NCBI GenBank assembly: GCA_004193545.1
Contig: RPGO01000005.1
Location: 62,001-126,000, forward strand
Origin: Candidatus Argoarchaeum ethanivorans
GTDB taxonomy: Archaea; Halobacteriota; Methanosarcinia; Methanosarcinales; EX4572-44
Reading direction: 5' to 3'
Length of the DNA: 64,000 nt
Shown: piece by piece, positions 45,030-53,304 of the stretch
Numbering within the stretch: position 1 is the first letter of the stretch
Layout of the letters: the number at the start of each line of letters is the position of its first letter
Program-made: the position numbers and the translations under genes
The notes under the pieces: model-generated
What the model saw: the letters and a program-made list of their open reading frames with translations, nothing else
The model's database searches: none
What the model was told of the DNA's origin: nothing

Positions 45030-47201
45030 ATGGCTGAAGATTATCTAAAGAAATTATTAGACCAAGACCTTCAATCTAAATTGGATTCAATAAAAAGAGC
45101 AGCAGAAAAAATCTGGGAAAGACCCAAGATTGTACATTTTACCAAACATGGAATTGATGAACACTCTAAAAATATAATTACGATACTTGATTTGATTCTT
45201 GGAGATATGTCGACAATGAAAAATAAGTTAAGTGAGCATGAAATTTTTATTTTACTTGCAGCATCTTACCTTCACGATATTGGTATGCAATCGGCTTATC
45301 ATGCAGGGTTACCGGATAAGCCTGATTATGGTTTAGAAGACAAGAAGATTATTAGAGATAAGCATAACGAGACCAGTGCTAAGATAATTAGAGAAAGTGT
45401 AGACTCGCGAGCAGAAAGAAGGGTAAAGTGCGGCTTAGAAGATTGTATCAATCCAAATTATGTGAATTTTATTGCTCTATTATCTGAATCTCATAGAATG
45501 AATAAGCCGGAGATATCTTCCGATAAATTAAAAGATGATTATTTGATGATTGGCGCGAAAATCCGGGTCAGATTATTGGTGTCACTGCTTCGTCTTGCTG
45601 ATGAACTGGACAGGGACTATACGAGAGTAAATTTGGATGAATTGAAATCATGGAACATTCCTACGGATTCAAAAATGTACTGGTGGATGCATCATTATAC
45701 GAAAGCCGTTAGTATTGAAAATGGAAGAATAAAGATTTTGTTTAGAGTTCCTATTCAATATGAAAATAGTCAAAGCAATCTTGATGAAATTATATTTAGA
45801 ACTGTTATAGATGGTGTGAATAAGCAATTCTCTGAAGTGCGTGATATTCTTTGGGAGAGAGGCATAAAATTATACTTTGAGCCAGGAGATCCAAAAGCAG
45901 ATAATAATAATTATATTGGTGACCCTACATTGCTGCTGATCCCAGATGATGTCATTGATTATACTATTGGGGAGCTAACCCAAAAATCTGCAAATGGATT
46001 AACAACAAGAACAGGACCTACTTACTGGCTTGATGGCATTCCGCAATCCGATGATAAAGAATTAAGAGAACGAACATTTCGATTCCTAACTCTTATGGAA
46101 GAGGAAAGATATGATGATGCAATAGCCGAAATGGAGTATACATTAAAAGTGTGTATTCTATCTCCAACAGAAAAGATGTCTATTCTTTTAAATTTAGGTA
46201 ACGCATATTATTCGTTAAGTCAAATTGGCAGTGCACTGAAAAATTACAATGCAATTCTTGAATTAACCCAAAAAGTAAGTGAAAAAGAAGCAATAGAAGG
46301 TAAATCTTCTGCGTTGGGCAATATCGGGCTGATTTACAGAGCAAAAGGTGATTTAGACAAAGCCCTAAAATACCATCGGGACGCCCTCAAGATTCACAGG
46401 GAGATTGGATACAAGCAGGGAGAAGCTTCTGATTTGGGCAATATTGGGCTGATTTACTCTAATAAAGATGATTTGGACAATGCTTTGAAATACCTAAGGG
46501 ACGCCCTCAAGATTCACAGGGAGATTGGATACAAGCAGGGAGAAGCTTCTGCGTTGGGCAATATCGGGCTGATTTACTCTGATAAAGGTGATTTGGACAA
46601 AGCCCTAAAATACCATCGGGACGCCCTCAAGATTCACAGGGAGATTGGATACAAGCAGGGAGAAGCTTCTGATTTGGGCAATATCGGGCTGATTTATTCA
46701 TATAAAGGTGATTTGGACAAAGCCCTAAAATACCATCGGGACGCCCTCAAGATTCACAGGGAGATTGGCTACAAGCAGGGAGAAGCTAATCAGTTGGGCA
46801 ATATTGGGCTTATTTACTCTGATAAAGGTGATTTGGACAAAGCCCTAAAATACCATCGGGACGCCCTCAAGATAGACAAAGAGATTGGCTACAAGCGGGG
46901 AGAAGCTTCTGATTTGGGCAATATCGGGCTGATTTACTCTGATAAAGGTGATTTGGACAAAGCCCTAAAATACCTAAGGGACGCCCTCAAGATAGACAAA
47001 GAGATTGGCTACAAGCAGGGAGAAGCTTCTGATTTGGGCAATATCGGGCTGATTTTAAAAGCTAAAGGTGATTTGGACAAAGCCCTAAAATACCTAAGGG
47101 ACGCCTTTGATATTCTTATTAAGTTTAATTTGGTATATGGACGAGATATTATTCAGAATGCAATAAATTCAATTACACATAATACACCGGAAGAGGATTG
47201 A
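45030..47201 (+). CDS. HD-domain (HD-CE-like) protein with C-terminal TPR array
   Basis: A 723-residue cytoplasmic protein. The N-terminal 270 residues are an HD-type phosphohydrolase-like domain: HGIDEHSKNI, the metal-binding YLHDIGM (His-Asp at about 82-83), RDKHNETSAKIIRE and RLADELDRDYTRVN. This layout resembles the HD-CE domain proteins linked to conflict systems. Residues from about 420 are TPRs; seven start at exact 120-base steps with motif GNIGLIY..KGDLDKALKY. ATG at 45030 sits six bases after AAAGGAGG; the ATG at 45024 touches the ribosome site. The TPRs likely bind a peptide or partner that controls the HD domain. Function is unproven. Confidence 0.75.
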   Translation: MAEDYLKKLLDQDLQSKLDSIKRAAEKIWERPKIVHFTKHGIDEHSKNIITILDLILGDMSTMKNKLSEHEIFILLAASYLHDIGMQSAYHAGLPDKPDYGLEDKKIIRDKHNETSAKIIRESVDSRAERRVKCGLEDCINPNYVNFIALLSESHRMNKPEISSDKLKDDYLMIGAKIRVRLLVSLLRLADELDRDYTRVNLDELKSWNIPTDSKMYWWMHHYTKAVSIENGRIKILFRVPIQYENSQSNLDEIIFRTVIDGVNKQFSEVRDILWERGIKLYFEPGDPKADNNNYIGDPTLLLIPDDVIDYTIGELTQKSANGLTTRTGPTYWLDGIPQSDDKELRERTFRFLTLMEEERYDDAIAEMEYTLKVCILSPTEKMSILLNLGNAYYSLSQIGSALKNYNAILELTQKVSEKEAIEGKSSALGNIGLIYRAKGDLDKALKYHRDALKIHREIGYKQGEASDLGNIGLIYSNKDDLDNALKYLRDALKIHREIGYKQGEASALGNIGLIYSDKGDLDKALKYHRDALKIHREIGYKQGEASDLGNIGLIYSYKGDLDKALKYHRDALKIHREIGYKQGEANQLGNIGLIYSDKGDLDKALKYHRDALKIDKEIGYKRGEASDLGNIGLIYSDKGDLDKALKYLRDALKIDKEIGYKQGEASDLGNIGLILKAKGDLDKALKYLRDAFDILIKFNLVYGRDIIQNAINSITHNTPEED
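46314..47112 (+). repeat. Near-identical 120-bp tandem coding repeats (TPR)
   Basis: TTGGGCAATATYGGGCTKAT begins at 46314, 46434, 46554, 46674, 46794, 46914 and 47034: a perfect 120-base register with no indel. Adjacent units differ at only a few bases, so they were spread recently by recombination or slippage. Each unit encodes 40 residues, longer than a classical 34-residue TPR. Confidence 0.95.
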
Positions 47202-47204
47202 AAA

Positions 47205-47447
47205 ATGTTAAGACACATGATAAAAGAAGGGCATACGGCAAAGAACATGCGGGCAACTCTGCGGTCGCTTCGCTCCCTTGCCTCGCCTTCGGCTCGGTCA
47301 TATAACCGGTACATATCCGACTTCGCTAACGCTCCGTCCAAATTCCTCGCTACGCTCGAAACTTCGCATACCCCCCAGCCGTTATCTGAAATCGGCGTAG
47401 ATACTCATTTAAGAAATGGTTTTGGAGATACATTGATATACAAGTAA
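47205..47447 (+). other. Repeat-like 3' region with short palindromes
   Basis: This stretch is open in one frame but is dominated by short GC palindromes (GGTCGCTTCGCTCCC, CTCGCCTTCGGCTCGG, CTTCGCTAACGCTCCG). It looks like a non-coding repeat of a type common after genes in such genomes rather than a gene. The end ATACCCCCCAGCCGTTATCT may be part of the same element. Confidence 0.45.
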
Positions 47448-47473
47448 ACATGTGTATTACGTAGGTGATAGGA

Positions 47474-47692
47474 ATGTCTGTGGCTGTTTCAATTCGATTA
47501 CCAGAAAAGATTATACATGATTTGGAAATATTAGCAAGTACAATAGAGCGCTCAAAAACATTTATTATTCGTAAAGCAATCGAGTCGTATTTAGAAGATT
47601 ATGCAGATTATTTGGTTGCTTTGGAACGTTTGAGAGATAAAGATGACGAAATCATTTCAGGTGAAGAACTGAGGGGACAACTTGGCTTGTAA
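47474..47692 (+). CDS. Ribbon-helix-helix antitoxin (RelB/CopG-like)
   Basis: A 72-residue RHH protein: VAVSIRLPEKIIHDLEILA forms the DNA-contacting strand and first helix, and RSKTFIIRKAIESYLEDYAD the second helix. The acidic C-terminus (RDKDDEIISGEELRGQLG) would wrap the toxin. Start ATG 47474 follows AGGTGATAGG; a GTG at 47465 is an alternative. It overlaps the downstream toxin gene by 11 bases. It should bind its own promoter and neutralise the RelE-like protein. Confidence 0.85.
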   Translation: MSVAVSIRLPEKIIHDLEILASTIERSKTFIIRKAIESYLEDYADYLVALERLRDKDDEIISGEELRGQLGL

Positions 47693-47915
47693 AATTGAAT
47701 ATAAATCATCTGTCAGTAAAGATTTAAAAAAATTAGAGAAGAAAATAACTAAACGGATTCTTAATGAATTAGAGAAGAATTTAGGAGAAAATCCAGATAT
47801 TGGTGTACCTCTCTCTGGACAATTTAAAGGTTTATTTAAATACCGTGTTGGAGATTACCGTATAATCTACACCAAAACCATAAAAGAAGTCCTTATTCTT
47901 CGAATCGGACACTGA
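47682..47915 (+). CDS. RelE/ParE-family toxin
   Basis: A 77-residue toxin starting with TTG: CKIEYKSSVSKDLKKLEKKI, then PLSGQFKGLFKYRVGDYRII with the conserved GxFRxRxGxYRIIY-like core, and the closing EVLILRIGH. RelE toxins cleave mRNA on the ribosome; the basic residues of the core (Lys, Arg, Arg) are kept. It overlaps the RHH antitoxin gene and has no separate ribosome site, so translation depends on the antitoxin gene. Confidence 0.88.
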   Translation: MACKIEYKSSVSKDLKKLEKKITKRILNELEKNLGENPDIGVPLSGQFKGLFKYRVGDYRIIYTKTIKEVLILRIGH

Positions 47916-48277
47916 AGTAAAATATACAAATAAAACACGCCGACATCAGATAACACAGCATACACTATGGGCTTATGTCCTCACCCGTTGGGATGCTGCC
48001 CACACAGTATTCTGGCAAGTACAAATTTATGTCTCGAAAATTCAACAAAAACGATACGGTTCCCTTGTAGATCATTATTTATGAGTTACCTAAACTCAAC
48101 CACCCAACACCCACCCAAAACTGATTTCAGATAGCTTTTTAAGGATGAATGGATATTGTTTAAAGGTTGGTACAGATGAATCGGATTTTGACATCACAGA
48201 ATACAGAACTGCTTAAAAAACTTGCTTAAGATGTAGTGAAAGATATAACCAGTGATGCAGACGATGCAGATGTTTGA
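47916..48277. other. Intergenic region before tRNA-Ala
   Basis: No gene is supported. A TATA-like GATATAAC at 48242-48249 lies about 30 bases before the tRNA and is its likely promoter. An isolated short frame from 48177 (MNRILTSQNTELLKKLA) is probably a decayed gene start. Confidence 0.45.
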
Positions 48278-48349
48278 GGGCCGGTAGATCAGGGGTAGAT
48301 CGCTACCTCGGCATGGTAGAGGCCTCGGGTTCAAATCCCGACCGGTCCA
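48278..48349 (+). tRNA. tRNA-Ala (GGC)
   Basis: A 72-base cloverleaf: acceptor GGGCCGG/CCGGTCC with the alanine-specific G3-U70 pair, D arm GATC-AGGGGTA-GATC, anticodon arm CTACC-TCGGCAT-GGTAG, T arm TCGGG-TTCAAAT-CCCGA, discriminator A. CCA is not encoded. Position 33 is C instead of the nearly universal U, which is unusual. The anticodon read at positions 34-36 is GGC. Confidence 0.93.
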
Positions 48350-48387
48350 CTTCAAATCCTTGAAATAGTCATCAATGGTGTAATTTA

Positions 48388-49302
48388 ATGTTGAAGATCG
48401 TTTTTCTTGGCACTGCTGGTTCTTTTCCCACTTCTAAACGAAATCCCTCGTGTGTTTTTGTTAATCATGAAGGCGAGTTGTTATTGTTTGACTGCGGTGA
48501 AGGAGCACAGAAGCGAATGATGCAGGCTAAATGTGGAATGCTGAATATCTCTTCGATTTTTATCACCCACTTCCATGCCGATCATATTCTCGGGATTCCT
48601 GGTCTGATTCAGACGCTTTCGTTCAATGATCGCAAACAGCCTCTTGTAATCTATGGTCCAAAAGGTGTCGAATCGTTTGTTAAACTCTTTGTTGCTCTTG
48701 GGCAGTTCAAGCCTTGCTTTGATGTGCAATCTGTCGAAGTGTCTAGTGGGGATGTGATCGCGAGAGATGGCTATCGCATCACAGTCTTTAACACTGTTCA
48801 TGGCGTGCCAAGTGTCGGTTACGCTCTTATAGAGGATGAACGGCCTGGGCGATTTAACCGTGAGCGTGCAATAGCTCTTGGCATTCCACAGGGGCCACTA
48901 TTTAAAAAGCTTCATCGTGGTGAATGCGTGAAAATTAATGGTCGGACCATCCATCCGGAAGAGGTTGTTGGCATAAAGCGTCATGGCAGAAAAATCGTAT
49001 ACACTGGAGATACGCGTCCAACAACAGAAACTGTCAGGGCTGCTAAAAATGCTGATGTTCTGATCCATGATGCAAGCATGGCAGATGAGCTTGCTGACTG
49101 GGCTTACCAGACAAAGCATTCAACTGCCAGTGAAGCAGCAGGGGTTGCAAGAGACGCTAACGTGCGTCTGCTTGTGTTAACCCATGTTAGCGCGAGATAT
49201 TCAAAAAACAGTGATGTACTTCTTGCTGATGCAAAAAAAGTATTTGAGAACACTATTGTAGCATACGATTTAATGGAATTTGAGGTTCCGTACTCCGATT
49301 AA
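48388..49302 (+). CDS. rnz: Ribonuclease Z (tRNA 3' processing)
   Basis: A 304-residue metallo-beta-lactamase-fold tRNase Z: LGTAGSFPTSKRNPSC at the start, the zinc motif FITHFHADHILGIPG, then VYTGDTRPT and the HST motif TKHSTASEAA, and LTHVSARYS. It removes the 3' trailer of pre-tRNAs, which is required here since the adjacent tRNA gene lacks CCA. It begins 38 bases after tRNA-Ala. Confidence 0.95.
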   Translation: MLKIVFLGTAGSFPTSKRNPSCVFVNHEGELLLFDCGEGAQKRMMQAKCGMLNISSIFITHFHADHILGIPGLIQTLSFNDRKQPLVIYGPKGVESFVKLFVALGQFKPCFDVQSVEVSSGDVIARDGYRITVFNTVHGVPSVGYALIEDERPGRFNRERAIALGIPQGPLFKKLHRGECVKINGRTIHPEEVVGIKRHGRKIVYTGDTRPTTETVRAAKNADVLIHDASMADELADWAYQTKHSTASEAAGVARDANVRLLVLTHVSARYSKNSDVLLADAKKVFENTIVAYDLMEFEVPYSD

Positions 49303-49326
49303 TTCTTATGATAGCATTTTATGTAT

Positions 49327-50358
49327 TTAAGTAGTTACTAAAAATTTATCTATCCCTTTTCTTGTGTTTTTAAGAAGTCCCTGTGCCATTTCCTGTGTTG
49401 GCCATGAGCCAAGACCACAATCCGGACCAGCATAACGTATACGCTCTCCAAAGATATTGTAGGCAGTCTCGAGCCTTTTTGCAATTACATCCGAAGTTTC
49501 CATGTCAATGATAACATCTTTGATTCTTTCGCTATCTTTCCAGACATTCGTATTGTATTTCTCATTGAGGACTGCTGTGAGGCTAAAAATGTCTGTTCTC
49601 GCCACACCCACCCGTAAAAAGGAGTCGGTATCTTCAAGTATTTTTTTATCAATTAGTTTAAGGTATTGTGGATTAGCTGCTGATTCAACGCCAATAACAT
49701 TGATGCCTGGTGTTTGACAGGCAATATGGTAGTAAAGTGGCGAATGAAGATGAATCTGAACATCTATGCCATGAGATGCTGCTGTGGATGATGCGATCGT
49801 GAGAGCTTTAATCATTTCCTCTTCCCCAAACATAATCTGTGGATTTATTCCAATACTCGGTTCGTCGATAGATACGGTCTTAACCTGGAAAAATTGTGAA
49901 GCGTCAATGGCTTTGCCGACAAATCGGTCAACGCTTCTTGCAAGAGCCTGGTACACATCCACATAATCAGTTGCACCAAACTCGTGTAAGTACAGTTCAA
50001 GCGGCCCTGTAACACATACTCTAAGCGGCATACGAGAACCGTACTCATCAAAGTACCTTCTCGCAGTAGGCAAAATAGCATCAAGTTCTATTATTCGTGC
50101 ATGTTTCTCTGATACAAGATATGGTTCATCCGTTGCTGCCTCATCAGTGATGTATTGCAGAAACTGGTGGTTCATATCCTGGAACTGTGGATATGTGGGT
50201 ACATCCACTCCTGCCAGAAGCTTGTGCTGCATCGCTTCCTGCATTACAGCATACAGCTTGCTGTCTTTATCGTTCCTGCTAATCGTCTCATCAAACCACT
50301 CCTTCGTAACACTGGGTGGGAGTGGGTAGCTTCCAATATCATCAAAGATTATCTGCAT
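49327..50358 (-). CDS. MetE-like (cobalamin-independent methionine synthase C-domain family) methyltransferase
   Basis: A 343-residue UroD/MetE-fold protein: FDDIGSYPLPPSVTKEWF at the start, VDVPTYPQFQDMNHQFLQYI, CVTGPLEL, VKTVSIDEPSIGINP, DVQIHLHSP and YAGPDCGLGSW. Archaeal short MetE homologues use a methylcorrinoid protein as methyl donor to homocysteine. The usual zinc motif is HxC; here it reads HLHS, so the first Cys is replaced by His, while the distal Cys (DCGLG) is kept. The start at 50358 (MQIIFDDIGS) fits family length better than an in-frame upstream ATG at 50400. Either methionine synthesis or another thiol methyl transfer is possible. Confidence 0.8.
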   Translation of the reverse strand: MQIIFDDIGSYPLPPSVTKEWFDETISRNDKDSKLYAVMQEAMQHKLLAGVDVPTYPQFQDMNHQFLQYITDEAATDEPYLVSEKHARIIELDAILPTARRYFDEYGSRMPLRVCVTGPLELYLHEFGATDYVDVYQALARSVDRFVGKAIDASQFFQVKTVSIDEPSIGINPQIMFGEEEMIKALTIASSTAASHGIDVQIHLHSPLYYHIACQTPGINVIGVESAANPQYLKLIDKKILEDTDSFLRVGVARTDIFSLTAVLNEKYNTNVWKDSERIKDVIIDMETSDVIAKRLETAYNIFGERIRYAGPDCGLGSWPTQEMAQGLLKNTRKGIDKFLVTT

Positions 50359-50446
50359 ACTCAAAACATAATGTATCACATCATTTAACCATTTTGCCAT
50401 CGTCTCGGTTCCACATAAATATCGTTACCACTCACAAGCCGATCAC

Positions 50447-50640
50447 TCATGCTGCCATCTGTAGAATTATGGGAGCATCGAGTGATGTTACTCCGCCATC
50501 GCTGCTAACATCAGCAACAACGAGGGTTTCAGGATTGCAGAGACGGGTGCTGACTGCTATTTAAAGTGCGATTACAGCATCTTTAGAGGTGATTTGGGAA
50601 TCACTATCAAGACTGCCTTTCAGTGGTATTTCTTCCAATG
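50447..50640 (-). pseudogene. Remnant of a dockerin-type calcium-binding domain
   Basis: On the minus strand, ending at a TGA at 50447-50449, one frame reads VADVSSDGGVTSLDAPIILQMAA, and further upstream DSQITSKDAVIAL in the same kind of pattern, with frame breaks between. These are the two D-x-[ND]-x-D-G-x-[IV] calcium loops of a type I dockerin. The fragment is part of a dead surface protein; the frame above it (50640-50815) gives only scraps such as GYDIKKKEVSK. Confidence 0.55.
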
Positions 50641-50818
50641 AGCGTATCAAATGGGGAGCCTTGGCCAGTCCAACCACTCGAAATAAATTCCAAGGCATCC
50701 GTTGGCGGATACACGACTTGTTATTTAGATACTTCTTTTTTCTTAATATCGTATCCTTCTTCTAATGTCATTCCACAAAGTAATCTTTTACTCTTTCGTA
50801 GTTTTCAGAAATCAACTT

Positions 50819-51997
50819 TTATGAGCCGCTTGTAACCACGCTGTACGCTTTATTTATACGGTTATGGTTGACACGTTCACCCTGTTCAATGATAATCTCT
50901 GGCCAAACATAAACACCTGAGTGGATGATTGCATTATTATTGATAAGACATCTTGCCCCGATAACAGTACCGGTCTCAAGAATGCAGTTGTTGCCTACAA
51001 CAGTGTTGTTATCAACGATTGCACCAGAAACATTGGTATTTGTACCGATGTGAACATTATCAAAAATATTGGCTGAAAAGATACGTGCACCATCCTCAAT
51101 CACACACCCACTGCCAATGGTTGTGTAGGGCCCAATCAGCACATTTTCAGCAATGATTGTGCCTTCGCCGATTACAGCTGGTCCAACAAGTGCTGAGTTT
51201 GATCCAAGTGATACACCAGGCTGAATATCAAATGGCCCAACGACACGGGCATTTTGAATATTGAAATTGCCAACGATTGTAGTACTCCCCATTTTATCAA
51301 GCATCCATTTAGCTGCTTCACGGTATGCCCCAGAATTTCCTATGTCGGTCCAGTGCCCGCGCACTAAAAACCCGTTAATCCGCTTGTTCTCATTTAAAAG
51401 ACGTGGAAACAGGTTTTTTGCAAAATCGTATTTTGTATCATCAGGTACCATCTCAAATATTTCCGGACTGCACACATAGATACCAGTACTTGTGAGGTTG
51501 CTGAAAATCTCCCCTGGCTCTGGTTTCTCAAGGAAATGGCAAATCTTGTTGTTTACACCCATGTCCACAATGCCATATTCTCGTGGGTCTTCTATAGGAA
51601 GAAGTCCAATGGTAACTGGCGCATTCCCAAGCTCATGGAATCGGTACATCTCACGCAGGTTTAAATCCATGACGTGATCGCCGCCGATCACCATGAAAGA
51701 TTCGTTTTCAAAATATTCCTCTGCGTTTTTAACACTCCCGGCTGTACTCAACTTTTTTTTATCATAAACATACTCAATGTGAACACCATAAGTATGCCCA
51801 TCGCCAATAGCCTCTTCAATCGTTCCCCCTTTATATCCAAGAGTGACAACAATATCGTTAATGCCTTCGCGTGCAATACTTTCCACCAGATGAACAATAG
51901 AAGGCTTATTCAGCAATGGAATCATTGGTTTTGGTCGTTCAAACGTAAGTGGGCGAAGTCTTGTGCCTTCACCACCACACATTATGCAAGCTCTCAA
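50819..51997 (-). CDS. Sugar-1-phosphate nucleotidylyltransferase with left-handed beta-helix
   Basis: A 392-residue protein. The N-terminal nucleotidyltransferase has CGGEGTRLRPLTFERPKPMI (nucleotide and metal binding), VIGGDHVMD and FLEKPEPGEI. The C-terminal 150 residues are hexapeptide repeats (VVGNNCILETGTVIGARCL, NNNAIIHSGVYVWPEIIIE) forming a left-handed beta-helix. This resembles archaeal GDP-mannose/glucose-1-phosphate or GlmU-like enzymes that make activated sugars for glycan or S-layer glycosylation. The exact sugar and nucleotide cannot be told. It has no close operon partner. Confidence 0.88.
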   Translation of the reverse strand: MRACIMCGGEGTRLRPLTFERPKPMIPLLNKPSIVHLVESIAREGINDIVVTLGYKGGTIEEAIGDGHTYGVHIEYVYDKKKLSTAGSVKNAEEYFENESFMVIGGDHVMDLNLREMYRFHELGNAPVTIGLLPIEDPREYGIVDMGVNNKICHFLEKPEPGEIFSNLTSTGIYVCSPEIFEMVPDDTKYDFAKNLFPRLLNENKRINGFLVRGHWTDIGNSGAYREAAKWMLDKMGSTTIVGNFNIQNARVVGPFDIQPGVSLGSNSALVGPAVIGEGTIIAENVLIGPYTTIGSGCVIEDGARIFSANIFDNVHIGTNTNVSGAIVDNNTVVGNNCILETGTVIGARCLINNNAIIHSGVYVWPEIIIEQGERVNHNRINKAYSVVTSGS

Positions 51998-52099
51998 TAT
52001 ATCACCGATAGAAAAACGATCTTTTAATATAAATTAGTAACTACAAATCTATACGAAACGTTAAATAACGATAAGTTCAAGTTGATAAGTTTAAATTAT

Positions 52100-53143
52100 A
52101 TGTTAGACACGATAAACCCTACTTTAGTACAGCTTCGCGCACAGGTAAAAAGAAAAGAGATGTCGAGTACCAAGCCTGCTGCATGCTGGTCTGGTAAAGA
52201 CTTATTAATGGGTAAACCAATTCCATCACTTACTATTATACTACGCACCATTGGCTGCAGGTTTGCACAGCACGGGGGCTGCACCATGTGTGGCTATATC
52301 AATGATGCAGCGAGAGTCCCACCAACAGAAGAGGAGTTAATTGCACAATTCAACTTTGCTCTTACAAAAGCACCGGATTCGGATTTTATCGTGAAGATAT
52401 TCACCTCAGGAAGTTTTTTTGACACAACAGAAGTACCATATAACGTACAGGATTACATATTCGGATGCCTCGAGCAAAACAAGCATGTTAAGAAAGTCCT
52501 TGTTGAAACCCGTCCCATGTTTGTTAATGACCAGGATGGAAAAAACTTAGAGCATGCAAAAGTGCACTTTAACAAACCGCTTGAAATTGCCATAGGACTT
52601 GAAACCGCTAACGATACAATCCGCAGTTTCTGCATAAACAAAGTATTCAGCCTCAACGAGTTTAAAAAAGCCTGTATTATTGCAAATAATAAGAATATTA
52701 CAGTTAAAGCGTATCTTTTATTGAAACCGCCTTTTTTAAGCGAAGGGGATGCAATTAGGGATGTTATCAGTTCGGCTAAAGTAGCGGCAGAGTACGCACA
52801 GACCATTTCTATTAACCCCTGCAATATTCAAAAAGGCACTCTCGTTGAAAGATTATACCATCGCAGAGAGTATCGCCCACCCTATCTGTGGAGCATTATA
52901 GAAGTGCTTAAAACAGCCAAAAGAGAGAACCCACAAACGATAATTGTTTCCGATCCGGTTGCAGCAGGCACGCGACGGGGGCCCTACAACTGTCCAAAAT
53001 GCAACCGCGAAGCTGCCCAGCTAATAAGCGATTTCTCACTTACTCAAGACACGGAACTGTTTGAAAAATTCGAATGTGAGTGCAGATATTTATGGGAAAA
53101 GGTGGTGCAGCTTGAGGATTACGCCTATGGGGCACAATTATAA
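52100..53143 (+). CDS. raSEA: RaSEA, radical SAM lyase for archaeosine synthesis
   Basis: A 347-residue radical-SAM enzyme with an unusual cluster motif in TIGCRFAQHGGCTMCGYIND (CX7CX2C), VKIFTSGSFFD and VLVETRPMFV. The C-terminal cysteines CPKCNREA and ECECRYLW could bind zinc. It matches RaSEA, which acts with ArcS to turn the lysine-preQ0 adduct at tRNA position 15 into archaeosine. ATG at 52100 follows an AT-rich TTTAAATTAT, so the message may be nearly leaderless; a TTG at 52082 is in frame. No arcS is adjacent. Confidence 0.9.
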   Translation: MLDTINPTLVQLRAQVKRKEMSSTKPAACWSGKDLLMGKPIPSLTIILRTIGCRFAQHGGCTMCGYINDAARVPPTEEELIAQFNFALTKAPDSDFIVKIFTSGSFFDTTEVPYNVQDYIFGCLEQNKHVKKVLVETRPMFVNDQDGKNLEHAKVHFNKPLEIAIGLETANDTIRSFCINKVFSLNEFKKACIIANNKNITVKAYLLLKPPFLSEGDAIRDVISSAKVAAEYAQTISINPCNIQKGTLVERLYHRREYRPPYLWSIIEVLKTAKRENPQTIIVSDPVAAGTRRGPYNCPKCNREAAQLISDFSLTQDTELFEKFECECRYLWEKVVQLEDYAYGAQL

Positions 53144-53227
53144 AACGTTCATCCTGTACAATCAAAAGCAAGGATCTACTTGATAAAAAAGTTCACCCAA
53201 CAAGTTGACAGCCCCCAAAAAGTAATC

Positions 53228-53240
53228 TTTTTATATAGTT
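53228..53240 (+). promoter_or_regulatory. TATA box of the FG-GAP-like surface protein gene
   Basis: TTTTTATATAG is a close match to the archaeal box A. A start about 25 bases downstream falls near 53260, leaving a 45-base leader with GGAGG at 53291-53295 before the ATG at 53305. A strong promoter fits an abundant surface protein. Confidence 0.7.
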
Positions 53241-53304
53241 ATTCTTAGTTGTAAGTTGTAGTTAGGTGCATAATGCACCAACCAAAAATAGGAGGAAACA
53301 AAAA

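Noticed and set aside
46314-47112. Regular repeats considered as a CRISPR array
   Set aside because: The 120-base units are continuous coding TPR repeats without unique spacers. The same holds for the 165-base repeats at 53395. No cas genes are present.
47205-47447. 80-codon frame as a gene
   Set aside because: Composition is that of short GC palindromes, there is no ribosome site and no recognisable domain. Annotated as a repeat-like region.
48278-48349. tRNA-Ala as an integration (attachment) site
   Set aside because: No integrase gene or repeat of the tRNA 3' end is seen nearby; the adjacent RNase Z is a housekeeping gene.
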